Source of the DNA: Novipirellula caenicola
GTDB taxonomy: Bacteria > Planctomycetota > Planctomycetia > Pirellulales > Pirellulaceae
DNA: 64,000 bases
Assembly: GCF_039545035.1 (NCBI RefSeq)
Contig: NZ_BAABRO010000015.1
Span: 62,001-126,000, forward strand
Direction: 5' to 3'
The position numbers were made by a program, and so were the translations under genes. Below, piece by piece: positions 42,874-50,858 of this stretch (positions are counted from its first letter, which is position 1; the number at the start of each line of letters is the position of its first letter). The notes beneath the pieces are model-generated. The model did not search any database. It saw only the letters and a list, made by a program, of their open reading frames with translations, and had not been told where the DNA came from.

Positions 42874-43354
42874 CAAAAAACGTTTGCAGGGTGCCGAGCC
42901 GCGTCGCCAAGTGGTGCTTGGGTTAGGCAGTTCCCATGGCGACGATCAATTTGGATGGACCGTCATCGATGAACTGATGCAGGGGGACGCAAGTGATTCG
43001 CTTCGCAAAATCCGCAGCCCCATCGACATCGTTACATGGCTTGATGTGGACGCGGACATTCACATCGTCGATGCCGTTGTGGGATTGCCCGCCAACGTTT
43101 CGCTGTGGCGACTCGATTTTGCTAACCCGGATCATCGTGCGCAAATCCAGACGATCCCCGCTCAAGGAACTCATAATCTCGATCTGTACGAGGTGTTGCT
43201 GATTGCGGAATCACTCGGCAAGTCGACAGACCAGGTCGTGTTGTGGTTGGGGCGAGCCGAGACGCTCGAGCCCATCCAATCGATCAGCCCGATCACTCGG
43301 GTCGCGGTCGGCGTGTGCAGCACGGCGCTCAAGCGACGGTTGCAAGCGAGCTAG
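42857..43354 (+). CDS. hydrogenase maturation protease
   Basis: A 165-residue HyaD/HycI-type endopeptidase that clips the C-terminal peptide of the large subunit after nickel insertion. VLGLGSSHGDDQFGW contains the family's nickel-sensing Asp region, with Ser in place of the usual GN; IVDAVVG and an HN segment (QGTHNLDLYEVL) follow as expected. It overlaps hydA by 17 bases, consistent with dedicated service to this enzyme. The start is not certain because no good ribosome site precedes ATG 42857. Confidence 0.9.
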   Translation: MWYGTNKKRLQGAEPRRQVVLGLGSSHGDDQFGWTVIDELMQGDASDSLRKIRSPIDIVTWLDVDADIHIVDAVVGLPANVSLWRLDFANPDHRAQIQTIPAQGTHNLDLYEVLLIAESLGKSTDQVVLWLGRAETLEPIQSISPITRVAVGVCSTALKRRLQAS

Positions 43355-43515
43355 AAACCTTCCGATCGTGTGAACCGACCTGCTTAGTCCAATGCCATCG
43401 ACTGTGGGGCGCGGGGCGGCGCGGGGTCCGTCCGGTGGCGGCGAGTGAAACGTTCGAGATTTGCCGGGCGGCTTGCGCCACACGACGAGATCGCAGGGGC
43501 GATCCACGACATCCA

Positions 43516-43944
43516 CTAGCTCCGCAGCACCAGCACGGGGCAATGAGCAAGTCGGACGACGCGTTCGGCAACCGAGCCGAGAAGGATGTGTTTGACAAAA
43601 CCATAGCCGTGCGAGGGAATCACGATCAAATCGGCTTCCTCGCTTTCGGCAAACTGGGTGATCTCGCGGCCCGCATCTCCGACGACGGCATGGATCGTGA
43701 TCGTAGCCCCTTTGGCGTCTGGCAATCGTTCGCGAAGATTGTTTTTGACATGTTCGATTCGCGACTTGTCCGTGACCGTGCCATACAGGTTGCCGTACTC
43801 CATCACCGGCAAAATAGGCAGCACGTGAATCACGTCAATCGAGCCCCCTTCGTCAACGATCTGCCGTGCCTTGTCAACGGCATCAAATGACAAGTCACTG
43901 AAATCGACCGGCGCGACGATCCGTTTTGCGGTTAGTCCAGACAT
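43516..43944 (-). CDS. single-domain universal stress protein
   Basis: A 142-residue UspA-type protein: KRIVAPVDFSDLSFDAV at the start and the ATP loop VIPSHGYGFVKHILLGSVAERVVRLAHCPVLVLRS. In this loop the first Gly of G-x2-G-x9-GS is Ser, so nucleotide binding may be weaker. It is the only single-domain USP in the window. The start ATG 43944 defines a leader with a sigma-54-type site about 90 bp upstream. It converges on the hydrogenase operon. Confidence 0.9.
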   Translation of the reverse strand: MSGLTAKRIVAPVDFSDLSFDAVDKARQIVDEGGSIDVIHVLPILPVMEYGNLYGTVTDKSRIEHVKNNLRERLPDAKGATITIHAVVGDAGREITQFAESEEADLIVIPSHGYGFVKHILLGSVAERVVRLAHCPVLVLRS

Positions 43945-44031
43945 GTTGTGGGCTCCATGATTTGCAATGGAAAGGGGATGGAAACGCCGAAGGATGATCG
44001 CGGTCTCGACGAGTCGGCATGAATGAGTATT

Positions 44032-44048
44032 TGCAAACGCTGGGCCGA
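44032..44048 (-). promoter_or_regulatory. sigma-54 promoter for the single-domain USP
   Basis: On the minus strand TCGGCCCAGCGTTTGCAA: GG (44046-44045), ten bases, GC (44034-44033), perfect TTTGCA at -12 and a GGCCCA -24 shared with the 47629 site. The rest of the 315-bp gap (43945-44259) shows only a weaker plus-strand candidate at 44191. Confidence 0.55.
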
Positions 44049-44259
44049 GCCGAAATGGTCGCGTTCTCGCTGCCCCAACCACTCGAAGCGTGACAAATGA
44101 AACCGCTGGCGAGCTTAGACCCGTGACGATCTGCACAGACAAAGGCCGAATGTCGACGCAAATCGGTTCCGCCCACCCTAAAAGTGGCAAGGAACATTCT
44201 TTGCTTTGCAATCACGACGCTCCATCCCGCTTCGAGATTTTTGCCTGAGGTAAGGTTCG

Positions 44260-45891
44260 ATGATCCGATTGACCCGTGTGATCGCATTGGCACTGTGTTT
44301 CCTTTCGGCAGCGGTGAGTTTGGCGGAGGATCCCCGTCGCGACATCGTTCACCAGGTGCGATTCGATGTGTTTGTCCGCAGTGATCATCAATCGACGAAA
44401 CGTGTTTTGGATTATGTCGATTCGTTAAAGCGGCGAGTGAGCGGATTGGATATTCGCGTTCACGATCTGATCAAAGATCGCAGCCAACTTCCCTATCTGG
44501 TTGAAATCAGCAAAGCGGCCGGACGAGCGCAGCCGGTGTTGCCCACCTTTCACTGCTGTCAGCGTACTTATTTTGGTTTTGTCACCGAAGACCGCAGCGG
44601 CCCTGAAATTGAAGCGTTGTTTACAGCGGAGGTTTACACCCGAGCGACGTGTTCCCGCTGTCAAAAGCTAAAGGCATTTCTGCCGGGGTTGCAAAAACGG
44701 TGGCCTGCCATCCGGTTTCGTATCTATGAAGTGGACGATGACTCGAGTGCTCGTGGCCGCTGGGAAGCATTGTGTCGTGGCAGCGGCGTGCCGCCGGGGT
44801 TGCCCACGATCGATTTTGCCCGTCGCGTGATCATTGGTTACCAGGGAGATGATGTCACAGGAGCTCAACTCGAATCGCTGATCCAGCAGGTTTCTGGCGA
44901 TTCATCATCACGTCCCCAGCCTGAGGATCAATCGCGTTGGCACTCGGGGCAACGTTCTGTCGTCAGCTTGGTCTCGTTCACGCCGCAGCCTGCGATGACG
45001 ATCCCACTTCTGCTGGCGCCGCAGTCCTCCGGCGATGCCGAGACGCTCGATGAACTGGAGCTACCGGGCGAGGCCGATGTTTCCGAGGTAGGCGAAATCG
45101 AAACCGAGCCCGAGATCCTTGGCAGCGAGACGGTCGAGGAGGCGATCGAGGTTCCATTCTGGGGACGATTGCAAGTCGATGAGCTAGGTCTGCCGTTGTT
45201 CACGTTGGTCATTGGATTGATTGATGGTTTCAATCCATGCGCGATGTGGATCTTGGTTTTCTTGTTGTCCGTGCTGGTGAACATCAAGGACCGCAAAAAA
45301 ATGCTGATCATTGCCGGGACCTTTGTGGTGGTAAGCGGATTGGCCTACTTCGCGTTTATGGCAGCATGGTTGAACCTGTTCATTTTGGTCGGCATTATCC
45401 GTCCGGTGCAGATCGTCTTAGGGGGATTGGCGTTATTCATTGGAGGCGTCAATGTGAAGGATTTTTTTGCATTCAAGAAAGGGATCTCCTTATCGATTCC
45501 CGAGCGTCACAAGCCGGGGCTGTATCGACGTGTGCGTGAAATTGTGGCCGCGAAATACCTCACGGTGGCGTTAAGTGGTGCCGTCGCGTTGGCGGTGATC
45601 GTCAACATGATCGAATTGCTCTGTACCGCCGGCTTGCCCGCGTTGTACACGCAGATTTTGACGCTGCAAAATCTTCCGGCTTGGGGAAATTACTTGTACC
45701 TCGGGCTGTACATCGTTGCCTACATGTTTGACGATGCCCTGCTGGTCGCGATCGTGGTCACCACGTTGTCGCATCGTAAATTGCAAGAACGTGAGGGGCG
45801 ATGGCTGAAACTGATCAGCGGTTTGGTGATTCTTTTACTTGGGTTGGTCATGCTATTTCGCCCACAGTGGTTGCAGCTTAGCACGACTTAG
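44260..45891 (+). CDS. thioredoxin-like / CcdA-DsbD-like membrane fusion protein
   Basis: A 543-residue protein with a signal peptide (to about residue 22), a thioredoxin/glutaredoxin-like domain with CSRC at 131-134, an acidic linker (about 255-300) and a C-terminal block of six or so membrane helices. The membrane part contains two spaced single cysteines in family motifs, GLIDGFNPCAMWILVF and MIELLCTAGLPA, as in CcdA/DsbD-type electron carriers that move thiol electrons across the membrane. A likely role is reducing disulfides outside the cytoplasm. A further pair HCC lies near residue 99. Promoter uncertain. Confidence 0.85.
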   Translation: MIRLTRVIALALCFLSAAVSLAEDPRRDIVHQVRFDVFVRSDHQSTKRVLDYVDSLKRRVSGLDIRVHDLIKDRSQLPYLVEISKAAGRAQPVLPTFHCCQRTYFGFVTEDRSGPEIEALFTAEVYTRATCSRCQKLKAFLPGLQKRWPAIRFRIYEVDDDSSARGRWEALCRGSGVPPGLPTIDFARRVIIGYQGDDVTGAQLESLIQQVSGDSSSRPQPEDQSRWHSGQRSVVSLVSFTPQPAMTIPLLLAPQSSGDAETLDELELPGEADVSEVGEIETEPEILGSETVEEAIEVPFWGRLQVDELGLPLFTLVIGLIDGFNPCAMWILVFLLSVLVNIKDRKKMLIIAGTFVVVSGLAYFAFMAAWLNLFILVGIIRPVQIVLGGLALFIGGVNVKDFFAFKKGISLSIPERHKPGLYRRVREIVAAKYLTVALSGAVALAVIVNMIELLCTAGLPALYTQILTLQNLPAWGNYLYLGLYIVAYMFDDALLVAIVVTTLSHRKLQEREGRWLKLISGLVILLLGLVMLFRPQWLQLSTT

Positions 45892-45960
45892 ATTCACCGG
45901 GATAAAGAGAAATGCACCGATACTTCGTTAAACTCCGCTCGCGGTGTAGAATCATCGATC

Positions 45961-47517
45961 ATGCAGATCTTCGATTCCCTCTCACAACCATCTTGGTTCA
46001 TCACCTTCATTCCACACCTGGTGGTGTCGATTGAGATATTGGCCATTTTCTCGGCGTTCCATGCGTTGCGGCATGTTCGCACGTCGCAGGCGGCGGTGGC
46101 GTGGGTGATTGGTCTGGTGACGATTCCGTTTCTGGTGTTGCCGATGTACTGGGTGTTCGCACGGCATCGTTTCGAGGGATACCGGGAAGCGATCCGAGCG
46201 GTGGGCGAGCGGCATGTCCAATCCGTAGCCTCGGTTCGTCGCGAATTGATCACCGATGCTAATGTTCGCACCACCACGCTGAACACATCGCTCGAGTATC
46301 TCGCCGACGTCTTGGATACACCGCTGTGTGCTGGCAATTCGTATGAATTGCTGATTGACGGAGCCTCGTTTTTCGACTCGCTGCTGAAGCGGATCGATGC
46401 TGCCGAACATTATGTATATTTAGAGTTCTACATTATTCGCGATGATGAGATCGGCAGAAAACTTGCCGATGCGTTACTGCGATGTGTCGAGCGTCAGGTG
46501 AAGGTGCGTTTGCTGTATGACGAAGTGGGATGCCTGCGATTATCACGACGGTACATCCGGCGATTGGTCGCTGCGGGGATTGACGTGCGAGCGTTTAATA
46601 CCCGGCAGGGGTTTGTAAACCGATTTCAAATCAACTTTCGTAATCATCGCAAATTGGCAGTGATTGATGGCAAGGTCGCCTTCGTTGGCGGGTTGAACGT
46701 CGGCGACGAGTACCTTGGGATCAGTGCCGGCCGCACACGATGGCGAGACACGGGGCTCGAAATTGCGGGCGAGTTGGCTCGCAAGGTGCAAGCGGTGTTT
46801 GCCGGCGACTATTACTGGGCCGCTCGAACCGATTTGCCCGAAGCAAAGTGGCATTTCGAACTGGACGAGCAAGTCGAACTGGAGGGGCATTTTGAAGCAG
46901 ATCGGCATTTCGAAGCGGAGGGGGATTTCGAAGCGGAGGGCAGCGACGGCGAGTCTCGGGCCATCGATTCGAGCTTCGCGGCGGTTTGTGCAACGGGCCC
47001 AGCCGATCAACGACCCCGCGCGACGATGATGTTTGCGTCCACTGCCGCGACGGCAAAACGCCGTTTGTGGATCAGCACTCCGTATCTGGTTCCCGATGAC
47101 GCTTTGATCGTTGCGTTGTCAATGGCGCGTGCACGCGGAGTCGATGTTCGCTTGTTGATTCCTTCGATCGCTGACCAGTGGGCGGTCTTTCTAGCAGGCT
47201 ACTACTACGAACAACAATTGGCCGAAGTCGGGATTCCGGTTTACCGTTTTCCAAAAGGCTTTATGCATCAGAAATGTGTCCTTGTCGATGACGACTTGGT
47301 TTTGATCGGGTCCACCAATTTCGACAATCGGTCGCTGTACTTGAATTTCGAGTTGATGGTTGCGATTGCGGACCCCAAGCTGATCGCCGACGTCGCGGAG
47401 ATGTTAGAGCACGATTTCGCCGAATCGACGCTCAGCAACGCAGCGGGCGAATCGCTGCGTCCCATTTTCGCACGCATGGGGACCGCTGTCGCACGGTTGT
47501 TTAGCCCCGTACTGTAG
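45961..47517 (+). CDS. cls: cardiolipin synthase (phospholipase D family)
   Basis: A 518-residue enzyme that condenses phosphatidylglycerol to cardiolipin. Two membrane helices at the N-terminus are followed by two HKD motifs, NHRKLAVIDGKVAFVGGLN (about 228) and MHQKCVLVDDDLVLIGSTNFDNRS (about 434). Between them an unusual acidic insertion of about 33 residues (EQVELEGHFEADRHFEAEGDFEAEG) is made of degenerate repeats. The start ATG 45961 has no strong ribosome site. It is likely transcribed from a promoter in the 69-bp gap or from upstream. Confidence 0.93.
   Translation: MQIFDSLSQPSWFITFIPHLVVSIEILAIFSAFHALRHVRTSQAAVAWVIGLVTIPFLVLPMYWVFARHRFEGYREAIRAVGERHVQSVASVRRELITDANVRTTTLNTSLEYLADVLDTPLCAGNSYELLIDGASFFDSLLKRIDAAEHYVYLEFYIIRDDEIGRKLADALLRCVERQVKVRLLYDEVGCLRLSRRYIRRLVAAGIDVRAFNTRQGFVNRFQINFRNHRKLAVIDGKVAFVGGLNVGDEYLGISAGRTRWRDTGLEIAGELARKVQAVFAGDYYWAARTDLPEAKWHFELDEQVELEGHFEADRHFEAEGDFEAEGSDGESRAIDSSFAAVCATGPADQRPRATMMFASTAATAKRRLWISTPYLVPDDALIVALSMARARGVDVRLLIPSIADQWAVFLAGYYYEQQLAEVGIPVYRFPKGFMHQKCVLVDDDLVLIGSTNFDNRSLYLNFELMVAIADPKLIADVAEMLEHDFAESTLSNAAGESLRPIFARMGTAVARLFSPVL
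46846..46944 (+). repeat. degenerate in-frame repeat insertion in cardiolipin synthase
   Basis: Repeated units of the type GGN-CATTTCGAA-GCGGAG code for HFEA-type tetrapeptides between the two catalytic motifs. The unit length varies from 15 to 21 bp, so slippage and point change have both acted. Confidence 0.6.
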
Positions 47518-47628
47518 TCCGTACTGTGAGCCCGTCCCGCTCACCACGTCGGCGACCACTTCGATGGCATTGAGCCCCACGCTGCCCCTGCGAGTGCATG
47601 TCCAACTGTCGCACCGCACCACGACGTG

Positions 47629-47645
47629 ACGGCCCATTGTTTGCA
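47629..47645 (+). promoter_or_regulatory. sigma-54 promoter for the nitroreductase gene
   Basis: ACGGCCCATTGTTTGCA: GG (47631-47632), ten bases, GC (47643-47644), TTTGCA at -12. It is about 66 bp before ATG 47711 and closely resembles the 44032 site. Confidence 0.55.
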
Positions 47646-47710
47646 CCCTATTTCGAGTGCTCGGTAACTCACCGAAATACTCTTCTCTTGTCCGAATAGG
47701 TTGTAATGCG

Positions 47711-48706
47711 ATGACTACGAATACCTTGTCCCCACCTCTGCTCACCGCCCGGCTTCGTCATGCGGTCCAACAAGCAACTCAAGCACCATCAAGTCATAAC
47801 ACACAGCCTTGGTTATTTCGGATACGCAATGACGGAGTCGAAGTGATTGCCGACAAGCGACGAGCGTGCCCTGTCGTCGATCCCCAGGATCGCGAGTTGT
47901 ACATCAGTTGCGGTGCGGCGCTGTACCATCTGCGGTTGGCAATGAAGGCAGATGGGTTGGCTACCTTGGTGACGATCTTGCCATGTCGTTCGGATCCTGA
48001 TTTGGTGGCACGCGTGCTTGTCGCGGGGTCGCACATTCCGTCCCTCGATGAACGGACGCTTCTGGATGCTGCTGCGAAACGACGAACAAATCGGTTCGCG
48101 TTTGAGCCTCGCGAAGTCGACCCACAGCTACAGGTGGAATGGATGAATGATGTTCGATCCGAAGATGCCTGGATCCACTATTTTCAGACGGACCAACAGA
48201 AGCATGCGGTGGCGGATCTCGTTTCCGAAGGGGATCGACTTCAGGCGAGCGATCGCCATTTTCGCCGCGAGCTTGCCAAATGGGGCCATTCCAACAACAG
48301 TTCGCGTCGGGATGGGCTTCCCGGCTACACCCATGGCGCCGGCGATCTTGCGTCGACGTTCGAGAGCTTTCTCGTACGCACGTTTGATTGGGGGGACGGA
48401 AAGGCGGCAATCGATCGTCAACTCGCCGAAGGATCGCCGTTGTTGGCGGTGATTGGGACCCGCACCGATACGATGGACGCTTGGATCGCGTGTGGGCAAG
48501 CACTGGCAAAAATGTTGTTGCGAGCGGCGTCCTGGTCCGTGGACGCATCGTATTTGAACCAGGCGATTGAAGTTGAGACGCTACGGAAGCGTTTGATGGA
48601 ACTGACCGGCAATCAGGGAGTGCCGCAGATTCTGTTGCGATTGGGCTACGGCAAACAAGTCAGACCGACTCCGCGACGTCCGCTGGACGACGTCATTGTC
48701 GACTAA
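47711..48706 (+). CDS. Acg-like nitroreductase family protein
   Basis: A 331-residue protein of the nitroreductase superfamily, close to mycobacterial Acg (Rv2032). Evidence is RHAVQQATQAPSSHNTQPWLFRI near the N-terminus, AAKRRTNRFAF in the middle and GQALAKMLLRAASWSVDASYLNQAIE late. Acg-type proteins bind FMN but shield it and have no known reductase activity; Acg is a DosR regulon member. The start ATG 47711 lies downstream of a sigma-54-type site, which removes an 18-residue upstream extension. DHOD-like copy 2 follows at 48841. Confidence 0.85.
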   Translation: MTTNTLSPPLLTARLRHAVQQATQAPSSHNTQPWLFRIRNDGVEVIADKRRACPVVDPQDRELYISCGAALYHLRLAMKADGLATLVTILPCRSDPDLVARVLVAGSHIPSLDERTLLDAAAKRRTNRFAFEPREVDPQLQVEWMNDVRSEDAWIHYFQTDQQKHAVADLVSEGDRLQASDRHFRRELAKWGHSNNSSRRDGLPGYTHGAGDLASTFESFLVRTFDWGDGKAAIDRQLAEGSPLLAVIGTRTDTMDAWIACGQALAKMLLRAASWSVDASYLNQAIEVETLRKRLMELTGNQGVPQILLRLGYGKQVRPTPRRPLDDVIVD

Positions 48707-48763
48707 GTCCAAGGGGGACAACGCAGAGGATGGCAGACCCTTGGTTCTCGAAACCGAGGGGCT

Positions 48764-48780
48764 CCGGCACGAGGTTTGCC
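48764..48780 (+). promoter_or_regulatory. sigma-54 promoter for the DHOD-USP-kinase operon
   Basis: TCCGGCACGAGGTTTGCC: GGCACG at -24, TTTGC at -12, GG at 48766-48767 and GC at 48778-48779. Its place shows that the next gene starts at ATG 48841 and not further upstream. Confidence 0.7.
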
Positions 48781-48840
48781 TCTGATTCGAATCGGGGGCC
48801 CACGATTTCTCTTCTCTCCTCTTTTTTGGATTTGTCCATC

Positions 48841-49887
48841 ATGGCCTCGGAACTGGCGTGTAGCTATTTGGGAATGGAATTGGACTCGCCTGTGATGGTT
48901 GGGTCTTGCCCGCTGACCATGGAACACGAGACGGTGCGTCAATTGGTCGATGCCGGTGCCGGCGCGATCGTGTTGCCGTCGATATTGCAGGAGCAAATTC
49001 AGCACAGGAAGTGGATGCAAACCAGCCCTGAGCATGCGATTCAGCGTAGCGGGTACCAACCCCAGCAGGACAAGTACAACGGTGGCACCGAGAAATACCT
49101 GCGGACGATCGAGGCCTTGCGAGCCGCCGAGTCGGTTCCCATTATCGCCAGTATGGATGGACTCGAAGACGGTGATTGGATCGACTATGCAAAAGAAATG
49201 GAGGCGAGCGGGGCCAGTGCGTTGGAGTTCAATTGGCATCCTTCGGTCTTCAGTCCAAGCGAGTCGGCCGAGGAGATTGAAGAGCGGGTGTGCGTCATCG
49301 TCCGCCATTTGTGTGCGAGTGTGTCAATCCCGGTCGCCGTGAAATTGAGCCCGCGGTTCACAAATTTGGCCTCGATGGCTCGTCAACTACAAATTGCCGG
49401 CGCTGACGGCATGGTTTTATTCACGCATCTGCCCCAGTGGGATGTCTCGATCGATCGTATGCAGTGGTCGATCCGCTGGGAATTATCCGCGGTCAATTCG
49501 ATCGGATCGATTCTCGAAGGAATTGTGCGAACCCGTGCTGGCGAGTTGGATCTACAAATCGCGGCTAGCGGTGGAGTGCGAACTGCCGAAGATGCGATCA
49601 AGTCCATGATCGCCGGTGCGGATGTGGTGATGGTAACGTCCGCAATCTACCGCGATGGGCCTGGCGTGATCCGCAACATCGTCCAAGGCATTTCAAAATT
49701 CTTGGACACCGGACCCTATGAATCGCTGGCCGATTTTCTGCAAGCCCGAGCGAACGTCAAATTGGGCCCCGAGCATTTGATGAGGCTTCCCTCAGGGGAT
49801 CCACTGACTTGCTCGGAGCACTATTTTAACCCGACCCCTGTCGTGACGACTGATACCGGAGATGTGTTTGGTCACAAGCACATCTGA
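48841..49887 (+). CDS. dihydroorotate dehydrogenase-like flavoprotein (copy 2)
   Basis: A 348-residue paralogue of the protein at 28606. Shared segments are LDSPVMVGSCPLT, AGAGAIVLPSILQEQ, PIIASMDG, EFNWHP (copy 1: ELNVHHP), VAVKLSPR, and IAASGGVRTAEDAIKSMIAGADVVMVTSAIYRDGPG. It is again adjacent to a tandem USP (22 bp on) and under a sigma-54-type promoter. No pyrimidine genes are near. The C-terminal tail (SGDPLTCSEHYFNPTP) is longer than in copy 1. Confidence 0.82.
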   Translation: MASELACSYLGMELDSPVMVGSCPLTMEHETVRQLVDAGAGAIVLPSILQEQIQHRKWMQTSPEHAIQRSGYQPQQDKYNGGTEKYLRTIEALRAAESVPIIASMDGLEDGDWIDYAKEMEASGASALEFNWHPSVFSPSESAEEIEERVCVIVRHLCASVSIPVAVKLSPRFTNLASMARQLQIAGADGMVLFTHLPQWDVSIDRMQWSIRWELSAVNSIGSILEGIVRTRAGELDLQIAASGGVRTAEDAIKSMIAGADVVMVTSAIYRDGPGVIRNIVQGISKFLDTGPYESLADFLQARANVKLGPEHLMRLPSGDPLTCSEHYFNPTPVVTTDTGDVFGHKHI

Positions 49888-49909
49888 TTGCACCCGTGGA
49901 GACATTCTG

Positions 49910-50809
49910 ATGAAAAAGATTCTGTTGGCTACCGACGGTTCACCTCACGCAGAGGATGCGACGCGGTTCTTAGCTCATTTGCCTCACGGAGACAAAGTGG
50001 AGATCACGGTGTTGTCGGTACTGCATGTGCCCACGGCGGGTAGCGTCAGCGGACTGGGTGACTGGGTGGATACGATTTTGGAGCGAGAGCGTGAACGCGC
50101 CATCGATACCTTTGCCAAGATTGAATTGATGTTTGATGGCGCCAATGTGACGCTAAAGCATCGGATCCAACAGGGGCATGTCAGCGAGACGATTGTAGAG
50201 GTCGCGAAACGTGAACAGGCCGATTTTCTTGTGATGGGGGCGCGGGGGCATTCCCAGGTCGAACGTTTGATCTTGGGCAGCGCGAGTGATTACGTTGCGA
50301 CGCATGCGAACTGTAGCGTGTTGGTCGTCCGGCCCACCGGAGTCCGCAAAGCGAATCATCCCATACGGATCGCAATTGCGTACGAAGAGACGGGGCCAGC
50401 CGAAGCCGCACTCGAAGAAATCGCCGAGGTTCGCTGGGGGGCCGAGCCCGATCTGCGTGTCGTGTCCGCGTTGTTCGCTGGTGGTATCGACGAATCCGTC
50501 AGACGAAAATCGACCGAACGTGCCGCTGACAAAGCAGCCGATCGATTGCGCAAGACCGCAGCCCACGTTCGTGTCGAGTCGATTGTGCACGATCATATTG
50601 GCGAAGGATTGGTCCGTTATCTCGAAGAAAACGAGTGTGATATCGTGGTGGTCGGCGAGACGCCTCGCACACGGTTAGGGCGAGTTTTGATGGGAAGCAC
50701 GTCGCGATTCGTTCTGCGGCACGCGCCCTGCAGCGTTTGGATTACTCGAAACCGAATGGTTCAAGGAATCCCCAAAAAGACGCCGCATGCGGAGACGGCG
50801 TCGACCTAG
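49910..50809 (+). CDS. tandem universal stress protein
   Basis: A 299-residue double UspA protein: MKKILLATDGSPHAEDATRF, first ATP loop VMGARGHSQVERLILGSASDYV, second loop VVGETPRTRLGRVLMGSTSRFVLRHAPCSVWITR. The second loop has Pro instead of the second Gly, as in the USP at 26589, so the two are close paralogues. GTGGAG precedes ATG 49910. It lies between DHOD-like copy 2 and the APH/kinase gene in a probable operon. Confidence 0.93.
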   Translation: MKKILLATDGSPHAEDATRFLAHLPHGDKVEITVLSVLHVPTAGSVSGLGDWVDTILERERERAIDTFAKIELMFDGANVTLKHRIQQGHVSETIVEVAKREQADFLVMGARGHSQVERLILGSASDYVATHANCSVLVVRPTGVRKANHPIRIAIAYEETGPAEAALEEIAEVRWGAEPDLRVVSALFAGGIDESVRRKSTERAADKAADRLRKTAAHVRVESIVHDHIGEGLVRYLEENECDIVVVGETPRTRLGRVLMGSTSRFVLRHAPCSVWITRNRMVQGIPKKTPHAETAST

Positions 50810-50858
50810 TTCGCGTCTTCCCCGTCTACCGCACGCTTGTAACCCCGCCGTTGGATCG

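Noticed and set aside
44189-44205. AAGGAACATTCTTTGCT as a sigma-54 site before the thioredoxin-CcdA gene
   Set aside because: Spacing and -12 fit, but the -24 element lacks both the T before GG and the C after it; left as unproven.
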